DNA of 64,000 nucleotides from NCBI GenBank assembly GCA_900239685.1, contig OENT01000981.1:1-64000 (forward strand). The letters are read 5' to 3'. Origin of the DNA: Rotaria macrura. Lineage: Eukaryota; Rotifera; Eurotatoria; Philodinida; Philodinidae. Under the pieces are notes generated by a model. That model did no database searches, was not told the DNA's origin, and saw nothing but the letters and a program-made list of their open reading frames with translations. This document shows, in pieces, positions 34,868-47,079 of this stretch; within the stretch, counting starts at the first letter, position 1; the number at the start of each line of letters is the position of its first letter. A program made the translations under genes and the position numbers.

Positions 34868-36288
34868 ATGAATGGTAACGGTTTTTTGTTGCTTTGTCTC
34901 GTAGCTTGCCTTGGTTTGGTACATCCAGCCGATCCTGTTTGCTCAGGCCAAGTCAATACAAATGCAATCGTGCGAGAAGAACCTCGTCTTGTTAGCACAA
35001 CTACGAATGGAAAACGATTTATTGTCGGTAGTGACTACGATCAAATTAATATCGTACATGTGTACGGTGGAACTCCGTATGATATGGGCTTCGCTTTGGG
35101 TGAATTAATGAGCAAGGAATTGAAACAATTAGTGCCGGAATATTTTAATTATTTATATGAACAGGTTGAACAGATATTGAAAATAGTGCCACCGGTAGGT
35201 TTCGAAAACTTCTTTGTTGATAAACTTCATTTATCTATGTATAGTTCGTAGCAAAATGGATCGCCGACTTGGGATTGGCAGGTGCACTTGATTTGACTTA
35301 TGAAATTACTCATCCTTACACACCCCCATGGTTTGATGAAGAAATACGCGGTGTTGCTGATGGTAGTGGAGTCGATATGAGCAGCATCCGTCAAGTGAAC
35401 ATGCTGCCAGAAATGATCAAAGCAGCGTGTACTGTACTGGGTGCTTGGGGTGATTCGACCGTGGGTTCAACTTTACTTCATCTTCGAGCATTGGATTGGG
35501 ATGACAAAGCTCCAATTGCTAAGTATGCTACGATAACCGTATATCATCCGAATGCTTCGTATCAAGGCTACAGTGATCATTTTCATGAATACTACAAACA
35601 ACACAATTACAGCTCACATGCTTTCGCTAACTTTGGCTACCCAGGTCTCATTGGCTCACTTGGGGCTTATAGTGAAGCTTCTGTAGGTCTCGGTGAGAAA
35701 GTATGGATAACAAAGGAGAAGGATATTACGACACGTTTCGGTAATCCGTGGACATACGTTCTTCGTGATGTTGTTCAATTTGCTAGTTCCATTGATACGG
35801 CATTAACTATGATGGCAAATACTCAGCGTACTTGCTCGATACATCTCGGTCTTGGTTCATATGAACGTAATGCAACGATTAAGTCGGGTGAAAATCTTGG
35901 ATTTCGAGGTATTGAGTATAGTGCACGTGAATTGAACGTCTACAATTGGGAAGATATGTTCAATACAGAATCACATCCTATTCTTCGCGATGTTGTCTAT
36001 TGGGATAAACATGTGCAACCATCGAATAATCCTTGCCTAGGTAGTTTGTTGACTGCTAACTATGGTCATCTCGATCCAGAAAGTATCATCTACAATATCA
36101 CTAGCCTGTCGGAGACGGGTGATACGATCAACATGGTACTTGACTACGCTGAAAATACTGTTTATATTGCCTACAGTGCTCCAGATGATCCAAAAGGACC
36201 TTTGGAAGCGTTTAAACGTGCTCACACACGTATTGACATGGGCAAACTATTTGCTGAACCAGCTCCAAAGAAGAGTTTGCTTTTTTAA
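34868..36288 (+). CDS. Secreted or lysosomal Ntn hydrolase, dcd1A / acid ceramidase-like (C45-type)
   Basis: Two exons, 34868-35194 and 35245-36288, joined across a 50-base intron (GTAGGTTTCG..TATGTATAG) in phase 0, give 456 residues. Residues 1-20 (MNGNGFLLLCLVACLGLVHP) form a signal peptide. VHVYGGTPYDMGFALGELM (about 59-77) is the family start of the mature enzyme. Cys171, in KAACTVLGAWGDSTVG, stands where the N-terminal nucleophile is exposed by autocleavage, and is followed by LLHLRALDWD. The family cleaves amide or ester bonds (acid ceramidase, NAAA, phospholipase B-like and Dictyostelium dcd1 proteins). The exact substrate is unknown. Several NxS/T sites fit passage through the secretory pathway. 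The two open frames look like a frameshift at first sight, but the splice sites explain them. AATAAA follows at 36321. Confidence 0.85.
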
Positions 36289-36320
36289 AAGATAAATTAA
36301 AATTGATTTCTTGTTAAAGA

Positions 36321-36326
36321 AATAAA
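36321..36326 (+). terminator. Poly(A) signal of the dcd1-like gene
   Basis: AATAAA, 33 bases after the stop codon. Confidence 0.55.
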
Positions 36327-36911
36327 ATAAAATTAGAAAACAACTGTAGAGACAACATTCATTCAAGAAATAGAGAAAGTATTGTCTATTTCTTTTTCCT
36401 ATGTTCATCTAATGAGAAATCCAAAAAATGTCTCTCCTAAAGACAGTAAGTAGATGCATTCTAATCAAAGAAAAGATCTCTTGTATCTATTGATTGATTC
36501 AAATTAACAGTAAGCATCACACATCTTGTAGAATTATTATTATCGAAAAGCAGCAATTCAACTATTGAATCGTCTGTTATAATGCATGTATGATGGTGAG
36601 GTTTGTTAACTGTGATAGCGATTACATCCGTGATCGGCATTTATTCATCGATTGAACCGGATAGTGTCGATGATCGTTGTTATCTCTGATTGAATCGCAA
36701 CAAAAGACGAAAGATACAGTCTAAGAAAATGATATTAAATGTATATTTTTCTTGCGATTTAATAAAACTCTAGAAAATTGTCTAACACAATCACACACAT
36801 GTGGCTAGTTTTTCGAACTTCTCGTTATGATGTACATGAAAGGCTCGATTAAAGGCATTAGTCATCTATCTCATCCCATTCTACGAGTTAGTGTTATGAA
36901 GTCAAGCGATA

Positions 36912-39214
36912 TTATTTAATGTCTATCCAATGTTTATCTACAATATGTTTCATAACCTGATGCCAGTCTTGATAATCCTTTTCTTCTTGACATATGAAAT
37001 TGAAACATGTCGGCTGTGGATATTGTTGCGAATGTTTTTCTCTTATATGTGTTTCAAGCGCTAATAACCCCACGTAAACTTTATCACTGTCAGCACTACA
37101 TCTATCGTTGTAAGGACATCGAAGCGGATAAGAATGAAATATTGCTAGATGATGTTGAAATTTCTCTCTTGTTGTAAATGTTTGCATGCAATCATCATAA
37201 CTACATTTTCTGGATAGTTTACCTTTTCTAATATTCTTTTGCAACTCTCTTGATTCTACATTGATTCCAACGGCCGCTAAATGTACTTGAAATATATGAT
37301 GTATTACAGCACTCCAACTTTTCCATGATTTCTTTTCTCTTGCTTTACATTCCGGATCGAAACATGTAGGCTCAGCAAATAGTGATGCATGTTCTAATAA
37401 GATATGTCGACGTAAATACATAGCATTGTGAAATATACCTCCTTGCTTTTGACAATCTGAAGCAAATGGACATATAAGATTAACGTGATGGTCGTATGCT
37501 TCGTGTCGTCTGAATGCTCCTTCTTCCTCAAACGAACGTCCACAATCATGATAAGCACATTTATATGGAATTTCCAAAGTCCATATTGGTATGCTCATAG
37601 TTAATTTTGGTTGCGTGAAATTGAAGTCTAGGTCAAACGTAGTTAATTGTTGTTCGGGTACATTGAGAATAGTTTCACTAGAATATGTAACATATTTAAT
37701 GCATATTTGACCTTGAGAAAAGTGACTCAGCAATAACTTACTCTAGTATATATTTTTCATGCTTGTTAAGAATATGTTTTAGTAAAGTAAAGACATCTTT
37801 CCAGAAATTTTTACTTTTACAATCGACGATAGGGCACATAGGTTGATAAAATGAATTGATATGCTGAGATTGAATGTGGCTGTGCAAATTGTCTAAACCA
37901 TTATATTTGCTGTTTGAATGTAAGCATTCTTCAGTGAGCAGGCATCGAAGTGGAATAGGATGTGCTTGTATTAGATGTTGTTTTAGGCTATGAAGGGTAT
38001 TATAAGATTTTCTACAACCCTCGAAAACACATGCCACTTTTTGTTCATCTTCCAACTTTTTCTTTTTCTTCTTCTTCGCAGTTTTTATTTCTTCTCCATT
38101 CAAAGTACATTGAGTGCTTGAGTGTTTGCTTGATATATGAATCTTCAAGCAATTCAGATTCTTAAACTTTTTCACACAACCCTCAACATCACATTGTATA
38201 GTTTTCTTTTCATTGTGAGATTTTTCTCTCGTCTCCATTGCCTCTGCATTTATAACTGATTCAGCTTGAGGATGCTTAACCATTCTATGGCTTTCCAAGC
38301 CACTCACAGATTTGCACAGTTTCGTACAACCATCCGAATCACATTTTATCAATTCCTTTGCTTTCTTCTTTTTTCGGGTAGACTTTATCGATGTCATCAT
38401 CTCATTTTCCGAGATTGGTTGAATATGAGACTCTTGGATTAAATGTTCAGTTAAAGTATTTGTATCGTTACTTTAATATAAACAGATATCATATTAAATT
38501 TACCCAGATACGTCAGTGGCTTACCTTAGTAAATGTTCTCGTGTTGTTGCCATCATTACTGCACTCAACGATGACAGTGCATAAGATTCATCGATTTTCC
38601 CTTTACTTAAAGGCTTTATCTTGTTACTATAATATAAATAAATGTTAAGTCACAGTTACGTAGAGAAGCCAAGTAATTTACTTTAGTAAATATTCAATGC
38701 GATTCGAGCCATCTTTCAAATTTTCTAGCCAACAATAGACAAAGACTTTGACTTTTGAAGAATGATTTAGTTGTAGTTGTTCAATGAAATTTTTATAGCT
38801 ATGTTCGACTCCATGAATAATCCATATATATTCACATTCGTGTTCAGATATAGCAATATCGAACATGTTACTACTATTTGGATTATTATTATTATTAGCT
38901 ATGGTGTTATCCATCACATGTAACCATACACTTTGAGAGTACATCAATTTCAATGCTTTATAATAGTCATCGATTTCCAGTGAAGATGCATTGTAACAAA
39001 TATGATACTGTATATGGGATGGATGACACATTAATTCAGTAACTGCGTTAATAGTCTTTATAAACTTCGTAGCATCGTTTATTTTACCGACACGATTTAG
39101 TGTGTAAGGATGAGTATGGCTGAAAAGTTCATGACGTCCATTATTACCATCAATTAATACGCAATGTTTTGTTTTTCGTGGACAATCACCATGGTTACTG
39201 CCTTTAGAAGTCAT
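36912..39214 (-). CDS. NYN-like domain plus C2H2 zinc-finger protein, 709 residues
   Basis: Four exons, 39214-38682, 38626-38525, 38470-37742 and 37677-36912, join in phase to 709 residues. The first 177 residues begin with HCVLIDGNNGRHELF, like the first strand and Asp of NYN/PIN-type RNA nucleases. The later strand (EYIWIIHGVEHSYKNFIEQL) sits where SGDxDF is expected but lacks the second Asp, so nuclease activity is doubtful. Residues about 250 onward hold 11 zinc fingers. Two are canonical. The other nine form three copies of a three-finger module: CX4C (CVFEGC, CAYHDC, CSYDDC), CX5C (CLLTEEC, CPFASDC, CPYNDRC) and CX4C with a long Trp- or Lys-rich loop (CPIVDC, CFDPEC, CFNFIC). Lysine runs (KKKKAK, KKKKKKK) could be nuclear signals. 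It may bind RNA or DNA. I do not know a named homologue. Confidence 0.75.
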
Positions 39215-39593
39215 AGCTTGCTTGTATGTCTATATCAAAGTGTTTACACTTAGAAAGTATTTTTTAAAGATGTATACGCAGTACCTTGATTGCCTTCTTT
39301 TTTCTAATTAAGTTTTACAAGAGCGTGATATTTCAAAGACGAGTCAACAAGTCATTTTTACTTTTCTTATCTTTTCTTCAATTCAAATTATCGAAAAGGT
39401 GATTCTACATTTTGAGACCATAAAACACATGATTGGCGACAGAATGAGAAGAAAATTGATTGATCGAATTCACACATCCGACCAGAGAAAACTAAAAAAA
39501 GATGACACTATGAATAAACATTCCTTAACTTATAGAATAGAAAAGAATATTGTGAAAGTAGTCAACTGCTAAACAGTTGTGAGTCGAAGAGTT

Positions 39594-39730
39594 GTACTTA
39601 TCGCGTATTATACAATCAACTTTATTGTTGCGAGTGAGGGGTGTGTATATATGCAGAGATTTAGAATGGATAGAATCAACTAGAACGTTCTAGTGAGTCG
39701 AGATCTCACTATAGAGAGTACCCCACACGC
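39594..39730 (-). repeat. LTR-like sequence with TATA, AATAAA and heat-shock-like palindrome
   Basis: On the minus strand TGTTGCGTGTGGGGTAC begins the piece, followed by CTAGAACGTTCTAG, GCATATATACACACC and CAACAATAAAG; TGTTGCG / CGCAACA form its ends at 39724 and 39628. The order of parts resembles a short solo LTR, but no target duplication, primer site or internal domain is evident. Confidence 0.25.
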
Positions 39731-39825
39731 AACATACAAGAACCGTACAGAACGAGAGAAATGGAAAGTATGTGAACATACTAGAAGAGATCTAAACAGA
39801 ACGAAAGAAAAAATATATAGACGGT

Positions 39826-39846
39826 ATATATATATATATATATATA
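39826..39846. repeat. AT dinucleotide microsatellite
   Basis: About ten TA units in a row. Confidence 0.85.
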
Positions 39847-40344
39847 CGTAATGACGTTACAAGAAAGGTGCAAGAAAAAAGAAAGAGAATATACATAAGT
39901 GATGTCCCTAATTAACAATATGCTCATGAAGATCTAATTGACTTGAAAAGAAGACAGGGATGAATCTACAGAATAAAGCATAGCTGCAAGATGAACAAGA
40001 TTTTCGAGACTCTTGGTTGAAGATCTGACACCATTATAAATTCCTAAAGATACGTATCTAAGAGACTACGATGAAGGCCGCCTTACTGTTTTCGTTGCCT
40101 TCGATGTGTTTCCGATGTTTTGGTTTTGGATGTCAATCATCGGGCCTACAAAGTTAAGTGAATGGGTAACATTCTGACGAATAAAATTAAGATCGTTTTC
40201 AAGTCGATTGTAGACACGCCAAATATTCCGATAGAGTTGTAGTTTTACAGATTATATATTGATGGATGATTGGTAATAAACTTTACTCGTCTCATATATT
40301 GAAGGATGACAACATAACAAATGTCCGAGTTAGTATGTTGATGC

Positions 40345-40528
40345 CCCCGAAGATTCAACGGTGCTCATGAATAATGAAGCCGCAGTAAATTTTTCTGATC
40401 GCGACAATAACGTCGATATGCAAAGGACTATTAATGAAGTGTTAGGAAGTGTGAGTGTAGATTGTTGCCGTGACCTATTAGACAAGTTTACACACATCTC
40501 CGTCTCTTTAATTTTCGAAACATTTTGA
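40345..40528 (+). pseudogene. Short coding-like fragment of unknown origin
   Basis: An open frame of about 60 codons with protein-like composition (DSTVLMNNEAAVNFSDRDNN, then VDMQRTINEVLGSVSVDCCR) ends in TGA. A 53-codon ATG version starts at 40368. It has no family resemblance. With 41340-41480 it may be part of an old decayed gene or element. Confidence 0.25.
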
Positions 40529-41339
40529 ATTAGAGATAATTACATCTATTTAGATTTTCTTGAATACAGAGTAGCTGGAAATGCTATGGTAACTTGAAAA
40601 AATATGTGCATATTATAAAAATAGCACTTGCTTACTCATTTTATGCTTCGATCTTATAGGAATGATATAAAATGTAGAGTATCAGTTAGAGGCAACTGTA
40701 ACTCATGTTTTATAGGAGAAAGTATGAAAAACATGAAATGAAGTCATCTTGAAATTGAAATGCTCGGCTTCCGGATGAAAAATATGCTCTATGAATGATA
40801 GGATAATACAACTATCACAACTACAGAGACCTATATTCAGTGGAAGATAGTTGTGAATGCGAAACAAATGAAACTTCTATATGACGTAATTATTTGACCA
40901 AATAGTTATAAGTACATCATTTCTTTTTGTTTTTAAGGTTTCTATTAAATTGTATAGACGGAGAAACAATGTTTAAACTTGTATAAAAACTTCATATATG
41001 AATTCATCTGTCTCCTGATATACATGAGAAAACGCACGGTCAAATGAATCTATCCTTGCTCGTAATGATGTCACAAAACAAGAATAGAAAACCTTTACAC
41101 CAATTATCGAGTATATTATTTATTTTCATGAACATTTGATCTTTATTGAAACGTCTTTTTCATCCAGCAATTAAAGTTATTCGAGTTCATACTCAAGATT
41201 TACTAAAAACATAAGGACACATATTGTTGTCATTGTCAAATTCATAGCGTTTAAGTATCGATATATATATATCATGAAACTTTTTCTATCAACAGTAAGA
41301 AGATAACTTAGGAATTCGATAACTGATATATTCTTCATC

Positions 41340-41505
41340 ATCATTGGGACAGAAGTAACCCAACATAAGCTATCGACATCACATGAAACTCATGAATATG
41401 AGCCCAATATGATTGTGGTAGAACTAGTATAAAGTCCTACGACTCCTGAGGATGATTGGACAGAGATTATACCGATGGTTGCTTCGATATATTGTTGCAT
41501 TGTTG
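41340..41505 (+). pseudogene. Coding-like fragment with an internal stop
   Basis: One frame reads EVTQHKLSTSHETHEYEPNM, IVVELV, a TAA stop, then SPTTPEDDWTEIIPMV. Its acidic, Pro-containing composition looks like former coding sequence. I cannot name it. Confidence 0.25.
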
Positions 41506-44118
41506 TGATATTGTGATTCAGCATTAAATCACAATTGAAGTTTAGGTCCGATTTTTATCAAGCAGATGCATAGTAGTTATCTTATATTGTTTCGTAGACC
41601 AATGTTTCAATCATTGATAAAGAGAGCTATGCATGAAGAAACTACAACTGTATTTCCCGTGCTCTATTATGGACATAAAATAAATCCTTTATCATACTTG
41701 ACATCTGTTCTTTGATGATCCACTGCCGTTCGATGATTAGAAAATCGTAATGTGGTCATAAAATACATATCTCGCATCTCAGAATGATTGGGTTCCTCTT
41801 TCCCAATACTGTATGGTTATTTGAAAGAAAATCATTGACTTTTAGGCAATTCTCAGTTATTTTAAGATACCAAGAGCCATTTTGACACTCGGATTTGATT
41901 GGGTTGTATGTAAATACCTATAAAACCAACGAAATTCTGTCGGAATTTAACCAAGATTTCTGACTAACTTCTACTGTTGCCATTGAGTGCTTATTAATGC
42001 TCAACGTATTATTAATTATTCAACCGTAGAATCCGTTATCAAATTTATTCATCTGAGATATTAAGAAATAGTGTGCTGTCAGAAAATGAGTTTTATGGAA
42101 ATTAAGATTTTCCATTCATGTAGGAATTCATCAGGTTTTCAACATATTTTCTACACATGAACACAGAGTTTGGATTACTATATATGAGAAGTGAATCTGT
42201 CAATAAGATTCAACGTCCTAACCTACATCGTCTGTGACTATCTTAAGATAACTGAGAATTATCTAACAGCCTTTGATTCTCTTTCAAACAACAATTTACC
42301 TTGAACAAAATTGAAGGTCTCCTAAATTAAAATTCGAACAACGTGCCCATTCCAAGACCGTAGAGCAACATGGAACTAATGTTGAGCGGGACACAACATT
42401 TATTCTCTGCACATGATACAATACACGAGTTATATTTGCGATCTGTTCATGCATCATTCTCTACGGATGAATGAATGTCTCTTTGATATAAAAATTGCTT
42501 CAAAACTGAATTAGTATATTGAAAAGTTGAAAAAAATTAACTGATGTATTTATTTTTACGAAAGTACAACATTGTATAAAGAACCGCTGAGACTTTCATG
42601 TTATCTAGTTGGCCATATAGGCAATAGTTTGTTGAAGACTTTCTTGAAATGAGAAATTTACGACCTATTTTTAATATTATAGCTTTCCTATTACAACCAT
42701 AATATATGCGGAAAAATTTAGCCGTCTTCTATGAACTTATTTACATATTAGAGCACGATTTATATGAAAATAATCTCGATCTGATGTAGGTTTTATCATT
42801 ATTTTTCATAAAAAAACGATTACATGTAAATAATCACAAATTCCAACAGATTTCACTTGATGCAAAAGTTGGCTTATTTTGCGATACAGCTATTTCATAA
42901 GAAAGTAGATAAAGTTGCAAGGCAATCTTGGATTTCGATGAATCCTGGTTTTGTCTAAAATAATTTTATTTCTACAAGTAAATTAAATGATCCAGTTTTA
43001 GATCAACATATTAGTTTACCATAGCAGCTAACTCTAGTATCTAGATCTATGTCAAATCCATTTTACTTTTCTTGAACTATCATAAGGTAATGATTTACCA
43101 ATTAATTGAGTGATATGTAAACGACACAAGGGTATTTCATTAGTGATGTACATCTTTTCTGAGAAGCTACTCTATTTCATAAACTGACTGCTAACTGCTC
43201 GGATTATTCCAAGATTCATCACTTGATGATTGTATAGATTGATATACCATCGGTATTCTATCGTTCATCAGTAAGAGCTCGACTTGAACATGAGCCTGGA
43301 AGATGATTTAAGTTTATCGATAAACTGTGCTGTCGATCTGAGATTGAAGCAGTTCAATTTCTATGGTACCGGACGTCAAACAATCTAAAGCTGATGTCAT
43401 TTTAAAGTTCTTTGATGACATGTATTTGAATGAAAAATTTTCTTTTCTCATCGAATGTGCGCGAGGAAGTGTTTAGAATGCGGCAAACCGGGGTAGTGAG
43501 ACCTTGGCAAGTTATACTCGAAAGGGTCGCTGAAAAAGAAATCCTTTATTGAATGAACTGGGTGTAAGATTTGATACTGGCGTTTCAGTATTTTTGAAAC
43601 AGAAAAATTTCTAATATCTTTTTTCTAATTGATTACGTACCACAATCACTATTCCTATCAAGTTTTGATTGAAAGTTTCTCGTTTCTCGATACGATCCAG
43701 AACAGAAGGGGAGAATGTTCTGTTTTACAATGTTACGAATCATTCAAATTTATAGATATCTTTACTTCGTTTACAACATTTCTCAAGCTGAACTCGCAAT
43801 TTCCAAATTTCTGAAAGTGTTATTCAATATTTGTTGAGATGTACTTTCAAGTGAAAACTAGCCTCTAACTACCCGATCATATCGATGCGCCCATCTTAAA
43901 TCTTCGTTGAGATTATTCTTTCTGAAAATACCATTTATCGAATGTCTCAAAGTATTGAAGGATAAGGCATTTTCATTTGTATGAGAAGTTGGTTCAGAAT
44001 TTAGAATATCCATGATAAAACAAACTCTTCGCTAGAGCTTTTTCTTACGTAGAAGATAAAACTATTGAAAAATTTTTAAGATAAAATATTCTTCCAAGTT
44101 AGGTACAATAGTTGCATG

Positions 44119-44366
44119 CACCAGCGGCGTAAACTGAAGATTTCAGGGGAAGTAATAATTTTTTTGATTGATAATATCAATTAAAAAAAAAATTTCTTCG
44201 CCAAAAAAATCCCAGTTTGGGCTGCCCGTGTCTACCATACCTACAAGTTCTTCAAGCAACTACTGGAATAGGGGAATATCGGGGAAGCAATAAATTTCTA
44301 TTGCTTCCCTAAATTGTTTTAGGGGAAGCAATTGCTACCATTTGCTTCACTAGTGCGCCGCCCATG
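44119..44366. mobile_element. hAT-like MITE with 8-bp target-site duplication
   Basis: The ends CACCAGCGGCG and CATGGGCGGCG (reverse complement of the right end) form short inverted repeats of the CAxxGGCGG type common in hAT elements. The 8-base word GTTGCATG stands at both outer edges (44111-44118 and 44367-44374), as expected for hAT insertion. The interior is 248 bases, non-coding, with repeated GGGGAAGCAA words. Confidence 0.8.
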
Positions 44367-44848
44367 GTTGCATGTATTTTGCAGCGACAATAACTTCTGA
44401 ATGGATCATCTATTTGAGTTTGAAGTTAGACTTTCAGTTCACCTGTAACTTAGTTATGTAATTATATCTGCTAGAATGCATTGCGTAGTGCTGATTGTGT
44501 CCTAAGTTAAGCTTCTTCGAGGAAAATGTTTCTGAAACTAGAATGATTAAATTTTTTTATTACTTTTTATTAAAAAAAACTACTACATTTTAAAAAAGGT
44601 ACCGCCTAAAGTGAAAAAAGATTGTTCTTACAATAGAGTCTTCATATTTACAATATTCTAACATACCTATTTTGGCACAACGTCACTTTGAACTGATCGG
44701 CGAAGTAGCTTTGGTGGCGTTCTTGGCATAAATTGATTGAGGAAATACTTGCAAGTATTTCCTCAGGTTTTGACGAGCAGTTCGATACCCTAGAAACAAG
44801 TGAAAAGAAAAATAATTCGTGGATTTAAAAGAAATTTCTTTTTGTCAC

Positions 44849-45457
44849 TTACAATGATGAGACCGAAATCATTTGACAGTCGTCATCGTCTTTTGAAGTT
44901 GTTACATCATTTGATCTCGACTGCTCGTCATTTTCCCTTCCTAATGGACGACAATAATTAAGTATTGTGTTCTTTTGATTTGTTGGTAGAGGTTTAGTTT
45001 CCTTCTTGATAGTTTTAGATTTTTTTGAAACCTCGACCAACTTTGTTTCCGCTGATCGGTTTTTGAGTATGCTATTAAAACAACGATTAGAAAGAAAAAT
45101 AAAGCATTACATACTAAAGATAAAAAGATAGCTTTACTTTTGATACAGATCAGTATTTAGAATTTCTTGGGACGGGGGGCAAAGTTGTGCTGTTGGTGAT
45201 GCCATCATCAGCTCTGTGCAGCTATCAATGTAGTCGGCCCATGATACTTTAACCTTGTTCAGATGAATGTTGCTGAACTGATGGATGGCTTCCATGGAAA
45301 GTGTTGATGGCAACGCTTTAATGTACAATGTACATTTATTTCGACCAGACTTGATGCCATCAACAACTGGAATCCAAATTCCCATGGAAGCCAACTCATT
45401 CATCATGGGCCTCAGTAATGCGTAATTGTGTCGTAATTTTGACACACCGCTGGATAA
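44849..45457 (-). CDS. Two 3' exons of an unrecognised protein, 5' part missing
   Basis: Exon 45457-45138 follows a CTCCTTAG acceptor and joins across a 66-base intron to exon 45071-44849, ending in TAA/TAG-terminated frame SVSSL. About 178 residues result: LSSGVSKLRHNYALLRPMMN, VVDGIKSGRNKCTLYIKALP, VKVSWADYIDSC, then a low-complexity basic and acidic tail (KKSKTIKKETK, SKDDDDCQM). I cannot find exons upstream of 45457 on the minus strand. The gene is therefore either truncated or has a long first intron reaching into the repeat-rich DNA beyond. No domain recognised; a transposon-derived protein is possible. Confidence 0.5.
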
Positions 45458-46283
45458 CTAAGGAGAAAAAAAGATTAATCATGTGTTCAGCTTTAAAATC
45501 ACAAATGATGAATATTTGAAATTCCCAAACTATCTGAGACAAACACGACATTACACATGACTCAAGATAATGGCCGATAATGCGAGTAAATCAATGATTC
45601 GTTAACGATTTTCAGCGATCGATTTTTTTCAAAGAAGTCTGAGTTTCCGCTATAGAGATTTCGTCCTTCAAGGTCGCTTTTTCAAGAAGAAATTTTTATG
45701 ATGATGAGTAATTCATATTAGAAAAAAACTCCAAAATTACATTTGATTCGATGCAATTCTTTACGCGGAAATTTAATATGCGATTGATTTTTTTCCCCTG
45801 TGTCTGAGAACAATAAAGTCGACGATTCTGGGAAATCCATGAGTTTTGTAAAATCCCCAGCTCTGTTCAAAAGCATTCATGTAGTTTGACAATAGCTGAG
45901 TAGATGTGCTAAACAGGGAAGAATATCTCATGAACCCTATGCAGATCTAAAGCTGCAATAACGTGTCTACATCAGCCAAAATTGACAAGCCTTCCTAAAA
46001 AATCTTAGTCAAGAAAAACAGCATTATTCGTTATACCAAGAATCTTTTTATAGGAACAATTCGACAAGGGCTCTACTGTAAGAATCCGTATGTTTATTTC
46101 ATCTCACGCAGTCAATGGTGCGAAATAATGTACACTCAGTCAGATAAAAAAAAGAAAAATAAGGAGTCTAAACATGCGCTTTCCAACAATTTTGTTTTCG
46201 TTAAAGCGTTTTAACACTTTAAATTTCGTTTACAATTCTAACGTGTTTTTATCGTTGATTTAGACAGGTGGTTTAAATTGGAT

Positions 46284-46352
46284 CTATTTGATTTCAACAA
46301 CTTTGTTCCTGTAGGTAGTACCTATAGGAACAAAGTTGTTGAAATCAAATAG
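46284..46352. repeat. 69-base near-perfect palindrome
   Basis: Two 34-base arms, one mismatch, and a single central base. The left arm begins CTATTTGATTTC and the right arm ends GAAATCAAATAG, with the centre TAGGTA-G-TACCTA. No open frame or promoter sits with it. The absence of a loop argues against an ordinary microRNA precursor. Confidence 0.9.
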
Positions 46353-46861
46353 ACGTAACTCAAGAGTTTCATAGTAAATGACCATGAAGAAAATTTTCTA
46401 CATGCAGCTAGTGATGCCACTAGACTATTTGTGGGAAAGAGCTGCTTATGATTTTACTAATGTAACGTTGAAATAATTGAAAATTCATCTACACTGATTA
46501 CTAACTACATCTAAGAATAGTTGCTAGATGTTTTCTTCAGTGATAAGTTCAGCTTACAAATTAAGCACTAAGGGGTATATTTAAGAGAAGTTTTGCTTCA
46601 ACACTATTCCGTCAAGATTAGAGAGTAATGGTAACAAAGAAACTCCACTGTCAATATGTGCCAGGGATATGAAACACGCAGAATTTGTTTTCAATGTCTC
46701 CATTAAAAAAGTTAGAATCTTTTCCAACTTTTCTAAACTAAAATATATTTTGAATATATCTCACTACTGATTATACTTCAACAAGAATGAGAATAAATTA
46801 AATATATGCATACCTTTGATTTGATTAATTGAACACTATCTAGCATACAGGAGTTAAATAG

Positions 46862-47079
46862 CACTCACACCCAGGTCGAAAAGTACTGGCCGATTCCCGC
46901 AGGAAAGTACAGGATATAGGCTTGGAAGCAGGATTCCGGTGGGCGGATGCCTGCTTCCTTTTCCCGGCACCGGAAACTGTGCCATTCCTGCAAGTTCCCG
47001 CAGGAAACGGTGCCTTTGCTGCGGGATCCACTGGAAATTCAAGGATCCGGCAGCTGGAAGCATCGACCTGGGTACTGTG
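46862..47079. mobile_element. GC-rich MITE with CCCAGGTCG inverted ends and TAG duplication
   Basis: The left end, CACTCACACCCAGGTCGA, and the right end (reverse complement CACAGTACCCAGGTCGA) share a 10-base core. A TAG triplet flanks both sides (46859-46861, 47080-47082). The 218-base interior is GC-rich with nested palindromic words (TTCCCGCAGGAAA, GGATCC). Open frames on both strands follow from composition. CAC..GTG ends with a 3-base duplication recall CACTA elements. Confidence 0.65.

Larger units (their letters stand above)
39850..44100. other. Long gene-poor stretch
   Basis: Apart from the two coding-like fragments above and a 43-codon frame near 43362, I see no exon series, RNA gene or ordered repeat. 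The sequence looks like decayed intergenic DNA. Confidence 0.4.

Noticed and set aside
35195-35244. Frameshift splitting the dcd1-like gene in two
   Set aside because: Good GT..AG ends, phase 0 on both sides and family alignment support a short intron.
37678-37741. Two separate zinc-finger genes
   Set aside because: A GTAAGT donor and TTCTAG acceptor join them in phase over 64 bases, and the module order continues across the join.
40003-40040. TGGTGTCAGATC on the minus strand as a retrotransposon primer-binding site
   Set aside because: It does not follow an LTR in the right order, and no gag/pol reading frame is nearby.
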